DNA of 64,000 nt, taken from contig JACONQ010000001.1 in assembly GCA_014281115.1 (NCBI GenBank), forward strand, positions 2,356,001 to 2,420,000. The letters run 5' to 3'. The first letter of the stretch is position 1. The number at the start of each line of letters is the position of its first letter. This document shows, piece after piece, positions 48,985 to 60,800 of this stretch. The translations under genes and the position numbers were made by a program. The notes below the pieces were generated by a model, which was not told the DNA's origin, made no database searches, and saw only the letters and a list, made by a program, of their open reading frames with translations. The stretch is from Laburnicola sp. R22_1. Its lineage: Eukaryota > Ascomycota > Dothideomycetes > Pleosporales > Didymosphaeriaceae.

Positions 48985-51197
48985 TATATTCTATTAGTAG
49001 CCCGAATAGATTAGTTCGCCAGATAGTTTTTCTTAGTAACTGTAAGATCCCTTATAACTTATTATAGAACACTACTAATATTACTTTATAGTAACTTATA
49101 ATAATCTACTATAACTTATAATATACTAAGTTACTATTTAATCTACTTTTTATATTATACAGCCTCTTTACGTGGTTATAGTAGTCGCGTAAAGCTAAAG
49201 AGTCTTTCTTAGTAGTATAAACTTATAATAAGACTCTCTATAATATATAATATATTATCTACTATACTATATATAGACGATATATAGTATACTTATTATA
49301 ATTCGTAGTAAAGTATACTATATCTTAAGTAGTACTTTATTTAATTTTTAGTTACTAAGTGCATACTATTATAAGATAAAGTTAACATGTTATTTTTGGC
49401 CTTATAGTAACCTATAATAAAATTACTCTAATTTACTATTAACACTATTTAAAAATAAGCTACTAAGGGTAATATCTAACTTCTTTTTTATCTCTTTATC
49501 TATCTAATAGGTCCTTGCGTTGTGTCTAGGCTCTCTACATCTCTCATAGCAGCATTATATTAAGGGACCTGCCTCTCTCTTACTACTACCTCGCGCTCTT
49601 TTTAATAATTTTACCCTAATAAAAGGGCTTTCTACTCCTAAATCTGCTTCCTAAGTAAAGCCTAGCGTTCTACCTTTTTAAATGCGCTTTCTTTTACGTA
49701 TTTTTCGCTTTATTAGAACCTTAATTTGCTTCTTAAGTTCCTTAATATAGGTCTCTTAAAGTATACTATAGTAAAGCATAAGTTTAGCACCTTTTATAAG
49801 CTATAAGTAGCTTACTTTAGTATTAGGTAAAGACTAAATAAAAGAGTCGCGTATAAGCTTTAACTAGGATCTAAACTTAAGGGTATTACTTAGGGTCCTG
49901 GCTTACTATAGTGTATCTAGTAGGATACCCTAAGGTAGAGTATGAATACGCACATTAAGGCGATCTACCACTACTAACACATCTAAAGGAACAAGCCTAG
50001 AGGCCTTAAAGGCTTTCTTATAGTTTTCTAGTATAAATATATTAAAAAACGCATTATAAAAGGCTAATAAGAAGCCCTTTTTATTAATATAAAAGATGTG
50101 TTAGCGCGCTAAGTCCTGCATGCACTAGGAGTACTTTAGCTTTAGTAGCGCAAAATAGACTATATTAAGCAGCTAAAGGATATAAGATAAGTGCGCTAGT
50201 ATATAGAGTGTTAGGATCTTCTGTTCTAGGTAATAATTCTTAAAATTCTAAAAGTAGTGGCTCTTATAGCTGTTTAGAATAAGTAACCTTTATAACCCTA
50301 CTATGCGCGACCTTATATACGCGTTAAAGTACTTTAACTATGTAACTCTAAGCTTATTATTAGTCTAGCTAGCCTTAGAGACTAAGAGCTTCTAATTACG
50401 AGAGATACTAGTCTCTTTATACTACGCTAAGATATAGACTTGCCCTTTATAGATAATAAAGGGTAGAATAGTATACCTAGTAGCGTAAATACTCTAAATT
50501 ACTATAATCTACTTATAGTTGCCTAACTAAATAAGCATAGGTTAAGAATATCTTTCTAAACTAGTTACAATCTTTATTAAGCTAATAACTTCTATCTAGA
50601 AGCCTATCTTATTAAAGTTATAGATATCTTTATTCTGCACTCTATACTTAGCTTTTATATCCTCTACTAGCTAAAACTACGCGTTTATAACCTCTAGGTC
50701 TTCCTATTATATTCTCTATTAGTCCTTTGCTTAATTAAAAGCTATTTTAAGCTTAGGTACGCGTTTTACAAAGCGCTAAGTCTAGTATTATCCTATAGAG
50801 TCTCTATACCACGCAGCTAGTAGTTTATTAGCTATATTTTCTACCTTACCTAGCTAGAGTGCAAATCCTCACAAATCTAGATTAAGAATATACTATATAA
50901 GCGTCTACTCTTTAGTTATAGTAAGCTTTGCCATGCCTAATTATGTATCTACTTAGGCGGTAATTTTATTAATTTAATTACTTAGTGTAGACTTTAGGAT
51001 ATTATATACTATAGTAGTGCATTATAGGCTTAAAATTTGCTTATTCTAATAGGCATAAAGGGCAAGCTTAATTCTGCCTTCTTAATTAGATAATAACGCG
51101 TTATGTTATTAAGATATTATAATTTATAGTGAAGTGTTATAGTCTTAGCAAAAACTATTCGGCGGACTAATCTATTCGGGCTACTAATAGAATATAT
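48985..51197 (-). mobile_element. Third Fot1/pogo-like transposon, 2.2 kb
   Basis: Inverted ends of about 60 bp share TATTCTATTAGTAGCCCG, then AATAGATTAGT(T/C)CGCC. They flank a minus-strand transposase relic. The insertion site can be checked against an uninterrupted copy of the host repeat at about 27,330-27,350. A TA (possibly TTA) duplication is consistent. Confidence 0.85.
49050..51130 (-). pseudogene. Fot1-type transposase relic in the third element
   Basis: Minus-strand reading shows L-L-I-L-N-S-Y-K-S-H near 50,240-50,280 (Asp to Asn at the second catalytic site), then I-L-Q-L-L-N-I-V-Y-F near 50,150-50,200 (third Asp also Asn) and R-L-V-P-L-D-V near 49,985-50,010. The region aligns in order with the transposase relic at window start, so these two are closer to each other than to 1904-3767. 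Full of stops. Confidence 0.78.
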
Positions 51198-51699
51198 TAA
51201 TAGTACTAATTACTAGCGTATTATATAAAACTTCTACCTAACTCTAAATTCTAGATTTTATAGATTTAAAAATAGAAAAAAATAGTTTTATAATTATTTA
51301 AAAGAATTAGATTAGATAAAAATTAGTAGCTTAGTTAAGAATACTATTTCTAAAAGTATAAACTTTAATAACTTTTTAACTACTTTATTTTTATTAAAAC
51401 TTTTTTAAAATTATATTTACTATATTATTAGTCTTTTTATATAATTACCTTTTTTACGCTCTTTTTAATTACTAAGTAGAGGGCTCTACTTTTTTATTAT
51501 GTTATTTAAGATAAAAGCCTTTATTATTCTACCTTTAGGTAGATTAATTAATACTATATATTATTAGTATTATATATTTATATAATAATATTACGTAATA
51601 TATATAATAACTAGTAAAATAAAGAGTTTTTATTAATTACTAACTAATTATATAATAAAAATAGTTCGACCTTAGAATCTTTACACGACGAAGATCTTT

Positions 51700-52144
51700 A
51701 ATATAAAATTTAGTAGGGCTACTATTTCTATTAGTAATAAAGATATATAGTAGGTATTTTATACTAGTAGGGTTAGCTATATAAGGAGCTATTAAATTAG
51801 CTATTAAAGTTAATTTTGGTTAAGTTTTTGGGAGGGGGAGAGCCGAGCGATGTGGTGGGGTCACGAGGGCGCGTTGCCGTATTGGGGAATAATTGCGGGT
51901 AGCTTTACATCACAGTAGCATCAACGCGATGACGAAATTAGCAGTAATTGTCCCCACACGCAGACGTTTATTATTATACGCCCACCAGCTCTCTTGATTG
52001 TGCTTTGCAACCTCACGCCATCTTTCCCGCCGACTCCCGAGTACTAAATCATCGACGCTCACATACCTAGGTATATCTAGATCGAAGCTGCGGGTCCTCG
52101 ACCGGCAACCGTCCAACAACCGTCGAATTCAGAAGGAGTTTAAC
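51700..52144. promoter_or_regulatory. Composition boundary and upstream region of the phosphoketolase gene
   Basis: TA-rich RIP sequence ends at about 51,815; from there the DNA has normal composition. About 330 bases remain between the boundary and the ATG at 52,145, presumably 5' UTR and promoter. No TATA box or other motif is convincing. Confidence 0.5.
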
Positions 52145-54976
52145 ATGTCCTCACAAGCTGAGGAGACGAGCAAAGAGCTCGCAAGTATGGGCATCTCTCC
52201 ATTTGGCAAAGCCCAAGCGACAGTCAACGACGATCCACTCGAGGAATCAGAAGTCAACAAGATGACCCACTATTTCCACGCGACCTTGTACCTGTGTTTG
52301 GGTATGATCTATTTGAGACAGAATCCATTGCTTCGCGAGCCCCTTTCGCTTGATCACATAAAGAGACGCCTTTTGGGGCATTGGGGATCGGATGCTGGCC
52401 AAAGTTTCACATACATCCATATGAACCGCTTGATCAAGAAGTACGACCTCGACGCGATTTTCATCTCTGGTCCCGGGCACGGCGCCCCTGCAGTCTTATC
52501 GAACGCCTATCTCGAGGGAACTTACTCTGAAGTGTACCCGGATAAAAGCGAGGATATAGATGGCATGAGACGGTTCTTCAAGTACTTCTCGTTCCCTGGT
52601 GGTATCGGTTCGCATGCGACACCGGAGACGCCGGGGAGCTTGCATGAGGGTGGTGAACTCGGCTATTCGATTTCGCACGCGTTCGGAACCGTCTTCGATC
52701 ATCCAGACCTGATCTCTCTCACGATGGTTGGAGACGGCGAATCCGAGACGGGTCCGCTTGCAACGAGCTGGCATTCCACCAAGTTCCTCAATCCAATCAC
52801 GGACGGCGCGGTACTTCCTGTGTTGCACCTCAATGGATACAAGGTAAGTCGCTGGCCGCCAAGGCACACAATTTCATATAGTCTACGCTTGGTTTGCATG
52901 TTCCAGGTTAATCACCCTGGGAATGTTATTAAGGCTATGCGAAACTAAAGTCTACGGTTACAATGATGAAGCTAGCAAGTGGCTAAAATGTGACAGATCC
53001 ACAATCCCACTGTTCTTTCTCGCATCAGCCGCAAAGAGCTTGAGGCACTCTTCATCGGCTACGGGTGGACACCGTATTTCGTCGAAGGTAGTGATCTTCC
53101 AACGATGCACCAGGCCATGGCGACCACTCTTGAGCGATGCGTTATGGAGATCAGATCGTACCAAAAGGAAGCTCGTGATTCTGGAAAGGCATTTAGGCCT
53201 ATGTGGCCTATGATCGTCCTTCGGACTCCAAAAGGATGGACCGGTCCGCGCAAGGTCGGAGATCATTTATTGGAAGGGTATGTATATTCCTTCAATATCT
53301 AGTACGAACTAACAGATCGAAGCTCCTGGCGTTCGCATCAGGTTCCAATAACGGACGTGCTTGAAAACAAGTCCAGCCTGCAGAAGCTGGAACAGTGGAT
53401 GAGGAGCTATGAGCCCGAGAGGTTGTTCGGTCAGGATGGGAAACTTAGGCCTGAATTAAAAGAGCTCGCTCCTACAGGTACACGGCGAATGAGTGCCAAC
53501 CCCATCACCAATGGTGGTGTGCTTCGGTAAGTAACATACTATTACAGATTATTGGGTGACTCACCCAAATGAGCTTCACTGACCTGCGTCTTCATGTTAG
53601 CCACAAACTGCATTTGCCTGACTGGCGCGACTATACCGTAGAAGTGGAAAAGCATGCTGCAGCAAAATTCGGCAGCATGCAAAATTTTGCAAGGTACCTC
53701 AGAGATGTCATCGCAAAGAATCCCGACCAATTCCGCGTTTTCGGACCAGACGAGACGCAGTCCAACAAGCTCGACACTATATACGAGGTAAATGACAAAC
53801 TACAGGCGGGGTGTCTAAACATGACCAGGATTGTGCTGACTTGGTACTCTTAGGCTGGAAAGAAAGTATGGATGGGCGACTATATGGAAGAGGACGAGGA
53901 TGGGGGCAATCTTGCCTTCAGCGGACGAGTGATGGAGATGCTATCAGAACACACAGTTGAAGTACGTTCACTTCCCAGGGCTGAGAACTCGAAAGACTAA
54001 CCCACTGCAGGGTTGGCTCGAAGGCTACGTTTTGTCTGGACGACATGGATTGCTCAACAGCTACGAGCCTTTCATTCACGTCATCGATTCAATGGTTAAC
54101 CAACACTGCAAGTGGTTGGAGAAATGTCTTGAAGTTGACTGGAGGGTGAAGGTCCCTTCTCTGAATATCCTTCTTACAGCCATAGTCTGGCGTCAGGACC
54201 ACAACGGGTTCACACATCAAGACCCAGGTTTTCTTGACGTGGTCTGCAACAAAAGTCCGGAAGTTGTCCGCATCTACCTGCCGCCGGATGCGAACTGCTT
54301 ACTATCGACGATGGACCATTGCTTCCGCAGCTCGAACTACGTGAACGTTGTTGTAGCCGACAAACAGGAACACCTGCAATTCTTGACGAAAGAGCAGGCC
54401 ATCGCCCACTGCACGAAAGGCGTCGGTATTTGGCCATGGGCGAGCAACGACCAAGGCGAAGAGCCCGACGTCGTCATAGCCTCCTGCGGTGACGTAGTCA
54501 CTGCCGAGGCTTTGGCCGCAGTCGTCCTTCTCCGCGAACACGTTCCCGAGCTGAAGATTCGCTTCGTCAACGTTGTCGACTTGTTCAAACTCATTCCTCA
54601 GGGCGATCACCCTCACGGTCTATCGGATCGGGAATTCAAGGCCATCTTTACGAATGACAAACCAGTCATCTTCAACTTCCATTCATACCCCTGGCTGATA
54701 CATAGAATCACCTATCGACGCAAAGGCCAGCACAACTTGCATGTGCGTGGCTACAGGGAGAAGGGAAATATCGATACCCCGCTCGAGTTGGCCATCCGGA
54801 ACGGCACTGATCGGTTTAGTCTGGCTATCGATGCTATCGACCTTGTGACAGGACTTGGTAACAGAGGCGCTGCTGCACGCGAAGCGTTCTTGGACAAACA
54901 AATCACAGCTAAAAACTACGCATTCCACGAGGGGCTGGATCCCGAAGAACTGGAGTCTTGGACTTGGCCATCTTGA
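52145..54976 (+). CDS. Phosphoketolase (xylulose-5-phosphate/fructose-6-phosphate type)
   Basis: This ThDP enzyme splits xylulose-5-P or fructose-6-P with phosphate to acetyl-P plus glyceraldehyde-3-P or erythrose-4-P. Six exons join in frame: 52145-52843, 52997-53277, 53323-53526, 53601-53787, 53854-53961, 54011-54976, giving 814 residues, the usual family length. Family motifs: [21 protein letters not shown], the ThDP/Mg site [12 protein letters not shown], and S-E-H-T-V-E-G-W-L-E-G-Y joined across intron 5. The ATG at 52145 has A at -3 and is the first ATG in frame; an open frame before it opens with TTG. Introns are 45-74 bp except intron 1 (153 bp). No disruption seen; likely functional and cytosolic. 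It is the first gene beyond the RIP block. Confidence 0.95.
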
Positions 54977-55384
54977 AGCATTATTGACAAGGGTTGTCTG
55001 GGAAGTGTGGAAGAGGAAACTGGAACAAATTGCACGAAGATGTAATATGAATGGAAGCGATGGCTTTTGAGGCAGTACCATGTATCATAGAATACCTCAG
55101 TTCACAATGATTTTTCTGCACTTTACGCTTGCAGTGCAAATTCACACAAGACGTGGGTCCTTTCACACATCCGAGCCCGCTCACGGAGCATTCCATTATG
55201 AAAATTGAAACTGTGAAGCACACAGAGCCTTGAATTCAACCTCTTTACATCAACGTTCCTATCGCGCTATAAATATCTCTTGCCGTTGGCATTTCTGTAC
55301 CACTCTGCCTACCCGACAACCGCTACCTTTTGGTGAATTTCATCAGTTTCTCTGCGACTCTACCACCCAAATCGATAAGCCAAC
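54977..55384. promoter_or_regulatory. Intergenic region with a TATA-like box
   Basis: Holds the phosphoketolase 3' UTR and the promoter of the next gene. TATAAATA at 55,268-55,275 lies about 110 bases before the ATG at 55,385. No other gene seen. Confidence 0.5.
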
Positions 55385-56020
55385 ATGCGCAGCCAGACGC
55401 CATTTAATACCATCTTTGGGCCCGCGTTGCTCCTTGGTGCCACACTTCCAGCACCGCTCAACGGTGCTTCGACTACAACAGTAGTGATCACGCTGACGAG
55501 GACCATCACAGGGCCTACTATCGCCACCACAACATCCGTACCGCCCGCTACGCCCCCAGGCTTCAACAACATAACCATGGCGAACCCGAGCGACGGCTGC
55601 GTCACCATTTGCTCACCCACGTTACCCGCTCTGCCAACGTCGAATCCGAATGAGACATCAGTAGCGCCTGGAACGTCTACATTCTTTGTCCCCACAGCGA
55701 ATGATACCTTGACCGAGCTCCTTGGTGAGATACCTAGGAATACAAGCACAACATGCGCGCACTCCATGTCGCACTTCGTTCCGAAGGCAGACTCAACACT
55801 TACAACGCTGCCCTCGCCGGTATCAAGCGACAAGGCTGACGATTCCACGGGCACCCTACCTGTCACGGACTTTGTGTTTCCGGGTGCGGGAGCTTCGGGA
55901 GAGGGGAATAACGTGAATGGATTCATGCATCCTGCAGGTGGGCCTGGGAAGGATGAGGACAAGGGAAATAGAAGTTGGGCCCAGCGGCTCGCGCGATGGG
56001 TGGGTCGGCGTCAAGGTTGA
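55385..56020 (+). CDS. Ser/Thr/Pro-rich predicted secreted or surface protein, unknown function
   Basis: A single-exon frame of 211 residues from ATG 55,385. The N-terminus (residues 1-28) has a basic residue, then a hydrophobic stretch with G-P-A-L-L-L-G-A, like a signal peptide. The body is rich in Thr, Ser, Pro and Ala with five N-x-S/T sequons (N-I-T, N-E-T, N-D-T, N-T-S, N-R-S), so it is probably glycosylated. Only three Cys (two near residue 75, one near 126), unlike a compact Cys-rich effector. The C-terminus is basic (R-L-A-R-W-V-G-R-R-Q-G) and lacks the hydrophobic tail of a GPI signal. I recognise no family. An intron is not required. Confidence 0.65.
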   Translation: MRSQTPFNTIFGPALLLGATLPAPLNGASTTTVVITLTRTITGPTIATTTSVPPATPPGFNNITMANPSDGCVTICSPTLPALPTSNPNETSVAPGTSTFFVPTANDTLTELLGEIPRNTSTTCAHSMSHFVPKADSTLTTLPSPVSSDKADDSTGTLPVTDFVFPGAGASGEGNNVNGFMHPAGGPGKDEDKGNRSWAQRLARWVGRRQG

Positions 56021-56703
56021 AAGGGAGTCTAATGCGTTCAAGTTGTTAATTCAGGGTACAAGATGAGTTAGTATTGTCCTAAGTCTTGCTGTATGTGAAG
56101 CCGATACGAAGTAGTGTTGCGCCGAAACTTGTTTTTTTGTGGCTAAATTCCTCTTGCACGCGTTAATAACAGTGCCTAGGTACCTAGGTAGATTGCAAAA
56201 CGAGCCAACTCTAGGAACCATGTGCCAATGAAGACGCCATTGACATTCTTACAACAAGACAATGCTGAAATATAATGCATGAATTGATCCTGGGGTCAAT
56301 CAGAGACCCCATGCAGCTCGAGTCGGCAGAAATCGTGGATAGGCCAGCCTTTTGACTCAGACATGCCTATACTGGTAAGAACCGGCCATGACCCGTAGAA
56401 AATCAAAGTAATACCTCCAAAGTTCAGCAATGCCTGCCATTCATAAGGTCATCATCTCTTTAACGCCAACCCACGTAAACGATTCCATAGCCATTTCGCG
56501 GATAGTTTGGCATCACGCCAGTCGCAGCTCCGGCACCCCTTTGCTGCCGCCATGGTTCGCGATTTCTCCGTCCATGTCGAGCCCGCCATCGAAGTGCGTG
56601 TTTTGCTTGGAGTTCGTGATGTTTGCACGGTATTGAGGCCCACACGAGTATTGATACTGCTTCGCTCTCGTGCGGTCACCGATCGTGTGGGCCTCGCCTC
56701 ATG
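56021..56703. other. Intergenic region, no gene visible
   Basis: 3' flanks of two convergent genes. Short open frames on both strands lack motifs and overlap each other. No RNA gene recognised. Confidence 0.5.
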
Positions 56704-57248
56704 CTAATCAATACCGTGTTGGCGTTTGAGTTTTTCTAGGTTCTCCTGGCGCTCTGCAAGATCGTTTGCGGCCTTGATCATCTTCTCCGGCTGATGATAT
56801 AGTACTGTAGCGCACATTAGTGATGGAGTTGGGTGCGTGATGCGCTGGCGAGCACGTACCGACGAGGTATCGGTTCTGGAAGTTGAAGCCGTTCAGCTTG
56901 TCGCAGGCGGATTTCGCATCCATGACGTCTTCGTAGACCACGAAGGCGGTGCCCTTGGTGTTGTTGGCGATGCCCTGGCGGATTTGGCTGCGGCAGTTAG
57001 CACTGCGAATTGGGCGACATGGCTGGAGGGGCGGGAAGAGGGGGCGCAAACATACCGCACGGGGCCGAACTTGCCGAAGAGATCGAAGAGGTCCTCTGGG
57101 GTCACGTTGAAGCTCAGATTCTTGACGAACAGAGCACTGCACAAGACTCGGTTAGCGGAGGTCGTGTGAGGTGGCCGCGGCGCGCGGCAGACAAAGGCTG
57201 GGCAACGTACCGGTTGACTTCCGGGGCGAGCTTTCCGCCGCGACTCAT
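56704..57248 (-). CDS. SF3B6: U2 snRNP subunit p14/SF3B6 (RRM protein)
   Basis: Contacts the branch-point adenosine region within the SF3b complex of U2 snRNP during splicing. Four exons on the minus strand: 57248-57211, 57136-57056, 56987-56860, 56804-56704. They join in frame to 115 residues, the family's usual size. It begins [19 protein letters not shown]2 is L-F-V-K-N-L (residues 15-20) and RNP1 region is K-G-T-A-F-V-V-Y-E. The C-terminal end L-Y-H-Q-P-E-K-M and K-L-K-R-Q-H-G-I-D is the conserved SF3b155-binding/helical tail. Introns are 74, 68 and 55 bp with GT..AG. The first exon is only 38 bases. Shares its upstream region with the divergent demethylase gene. Confidence 0.95.
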
Positions 57249-57852
57249 AGTTTGGCAACTGGCGGGGGGCTGGAAAAGACTGGCTGCGCAATGCAGAGAC
57301 GTGCGATGGGGGTGGAGAGGTCGTGGCGGGTGACCGGCGTCGAACCGCCTGGGGCCGCAGGCCGGCACCGCCCCGCACGTGACCAGACGCGCGCTAGCCG
57401 GAACGGGCAGGCTCGCCTGGCGCGAGAGGCAGTCGCAGCCACGGGCGCGGGCAGGAGCGATGGCGCGTTGCTGTGCACACAGGCCGTCGAGCGTCGGCAT
57501 AGCAATTGGCAGCAGCAGACGGTGAAAGCACCTTGGGCTGCTGGGCATGCAGCCGTCGTTGTGTGTGCGTGCGCGTCTCCAGGCCTGCTCCGTCCGCATC
57601 GACTGGAACTCCCCGCCAACGAACCCATTTCCACCCTTCGACCTCGACACCACCCACCGCACACCCACCGCACCCGCCACGCTCGCTCCGCCCCTCGTCG
57701 CGCGCGCTCCGCCCTGGGATATGCCGTCTCCTGCTGCCAGCGCCTCCGCCTGCTCCCACAGCGCCGCTGCCCCGTAGCCCACTGACTCCGAGACCGTCGA
57801 CACGGCACCTCCGAACCCCCTCCAATCCACCCACCGCGCTCGCAGCATCACC
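57249..57852. promoter_or_regulatory. Divergent promoter region between SF3B6 and the JmjC gene
   Basis: 604 bases, strongly C-rich on the plus strand in its right half (57,640-57,850), with CCACCGCA and CCGC runs. Presumably two core promoters and 5' UTRs. Long open frames here in several frames arise from GC-rich sequence and show no protein family. Confidence 0.55.
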
Positions 57853-60800
57853 ATGAGGGTGTCCTCCTTCAAATGGCCGCCCGGGCAAGCTCCGCCGCGC
57901 GCTGCCACCCCGCCGCGGCCTCTGTGCGAGCCGCTCTCGCCCATCCTCCGCCCGCACGAAGCGCCCTCAGCAGACCCCGCTGGCGGCACCATCGCCGGCC
58001 ACACCGCCAGCGGCAATGGCGTTGCTGGTGCTCTTCGCCATGTCCCAGCCCCGAAGCTGGCCGCTGCCGTGCAGCTACCGCTCGGGCCGGCAGCCGTCGT
58101 GGGCGAGCCATCGCTGCGATCCGCTCCGCTGCCACGACGCGCCGCTCCATACTCTCCGGCGCTGGGCTCGCCCATTGAAGCGCTTGCGGATGCCGCCATG
58201 TCCTCTCTGCACGCGAGCCCAACATTTGTCGACTCTGCGCGCCGCTCCGCCCCGGTGCCCGCTTCGCCCACGGCCGTTGCTCATCCACCCGGCCATCGTG
58301 CGCCCAAGCACGCGTATGCCGTCGACGGCAATTACCCATACAGCGAACGCCCAGCAAAGCGCGCGCGCTCCAGCTACTTTTCCCCCCCGCAATATGGTCA
58401 GGACCCTGCGCGCCCGGCCACTAGCCACATTCCGAGCTGGTCATACAACGTGGAGCAGATGGCGGACAATGGCCGGCGCATGTACCAGCACGCTGCCCAT
58501 CCACACCAATACTCTGATGAGAGCAGTCTTAAGAGGCTGTCCGACGCTCAGTTGCTGATGGATTTCGCCGCGGCCGCGTCCAGCTCCACACCCCAGCGCG
58601 CCCCAACCGCCAAACGGCGGAGCATCTCGCGTCAAGAAGCTGCCAGCCCTCATACTCAGCGACAGCAGGCCGAACCGAGCAACCCATACCCGGGGGCCAC
58701 TTCAACTACCTCTCACGTGCAACACCACCGGCCATCGACGGATTACAACTGTGCGCCAGAAGCATTACCGACTGTGACTGAACCCCCACTAGACGCGGTC
58801 AGTACGCAGACAGAAACGCCACCAGATGATTTTGTAGGGACTGAAGCACCCCCGCTTATCCACGAAACCGATACCACTGCCGATTCGAAAACGAAGAAGC
58901 ACCAGGGGTGGCCAAAAGGCAAGCCTCGTGGATCACGCAATGGCGCCCCCGGCGCGAAGAAGAAGAGGTCCACATCGAAACCGAAGGCATCTTCATCCAA
59001 TATTATACCGGAGACTCCTAGACAACTACATTCCCCGCAGAGCTTGCCGGCCGAACAACGCGAGGTTCTCGTCACCGAGCCAAGCATCGACGCCGCACCA
59101 TCTCTACTGCCTCGCGAGCTCGCACCACAAGTTCGACGCTACTCGTTTCCTGACGCATCGTCCATTTCAGTCGACAACGTCTCTGCCCGAGCATCCACAA
59201 GGGGTCGTTCGGTTCCCTTAGGTACTCCCATGACAATCAGACCTTCAGTCGATGGCCGACCCTTCGAGGACGCCACTGAACCGGTCACTATATGCGCTAG
59301 TTGTGGCTCTTCCGATTCTGAAACAACTATAGGCGACGGAGAGCAATGGATCCGATGTGATGGCTGCAAAGAATGGCATCATTATGTGTGCGCCGGTTTC
59401 CAGAGCGAGCGGGAAGTTCGCGACGTAGACAAATTCTACTGCGAGCGGTGTAAGCCCAAATTCGGCGAAACAACCAGAGTGAGAAAGTCCACCAGAGCGC
59501 ATACAGCTGTCGACTATGCTGGACTAAATGAAGGCATACTGAAAACTTCCGATGATAACCCGGAGCATCATTATATCGCTGCGTTCAAGAATGGCGACAT
59601 TGAGTTCGCTCCAGAGACATTTGCGCGTCTACCACCAGAGTTAGTGTCCGCCGACTTCCTCGAGAAGACGAATGGCTTTAAAGAGCCTATCCTAATCCCT
59701 GCAGCCTTGAACCCCCGACCAAGATACCCCGGTAGAGAATATCCTGAGGACAACCCGATTCCGAAGACCGATGAAGCTGCCGAGATGCGCTACACATATG
59801 ACATGATGCCAGATGATGGGCAGGACAAGCTGGACATGGTAATACCTGAAGGTCTTACCGTGCGTCGTGTTTCAGAGCTTTACGGACCCCAAGAACGTGT
59901 TCCAGTCATCGATGTGAAAGCTCAAGAGGGTGAGGATAAGAGGTGGACGATGGCCAAATGGGCTGACTACTACGAACAACAAGGCGAGAAGCCGGTCCGA
60001 AACGTCATCAGCTTGGAAGTATCTCGAAGTCGATTAGGAAGAATCATACGTCGTCCGAAGGCAGTACGAGATATGGACCTCCAAGACGCTGTCTGGCGAG
60101 ACGATGACAAGAAAGCGCCCCCCACCGTACAGTTTTACTGTCTCATGTCAGTCGCAGATTGCTACACGGACTTCCACATTGACTTTGGAGGCTCATCAGT
60201 CTACTATCATATTGTGAAGGGCAGGAAGGTATTCTTCTTCATACCGCCAACGAAACAAAACCTGAAGAAGTACGAAGACTGGTGCCTCTCCCCCAAGCAG
60301 GGCCACGAATTCCTTGGTCATCAGGTCAAAGAATGTTATCGGGTTGATTTATACCCCGGAGACACAATGCTGATCCCCTCCGGGTGGATCCATGCGGTGT
60401 GGACTCCAGAGGACAGTCTCGTCATCGGAGGAAACTTTCTTACGCGGATACACTACGGCATGCAGATCAAGGTCCTAGAGATTGAGAAAAACACCAAGGT
60501 CGCGACCAAGTTTCGATATCCCTTCTTCCAAAAACTCATGTGGCTCTCCTTGATACGCTACCTAGAAGAGGATCCCCTTCCCGCGTCAGTCGAACAGCTT
60601 CTGCTAAGTGGTGGCCAGTTCCAGCGCAATGTTCCCGTGTACTGCGAGACGGATAAATTTGGACACAACTCACGCCTAGGTTCGCAAAACTACAACCGGC
60701 GGTACTATCCTAAAGCCGAATTGGAAGGTCTTTCAGATCTTGCAAACTATATCTGGAGGACTGTATTGATATCCCTTGGCCGTATTGAGGGAATATCCGA

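Larger units (their letters stand above)
48614..51420. repeat. Second copy of palindromic repeat P, split by a Fot1-like element
   Basis: 48,614-48,984 corresponds to 26,035-26,360 of P and 51,198-51,420 continues it. The join point matches the uninterrupted sequence in the other arm of P at about 27,320-27,360. 51,421-51,700 repeats the P centre region. Confidence 0.75.

Noticed and set aside
51998..52144. N-terminal extension of phosphoketolase resembling a mitochondrial presequence
   Set aside because: The frame opens with TTG; the first ATG in frame is 52,145, with A at -3, and matches the usual start of the family.
57114..58271. Long minus-strand frames over the start of the JmjC gene
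   Set aside because: They lie in GC-rich low-complexity sequence, carry no motif, and overlap the well-supported SF3B6 exons and JmjC first exon.
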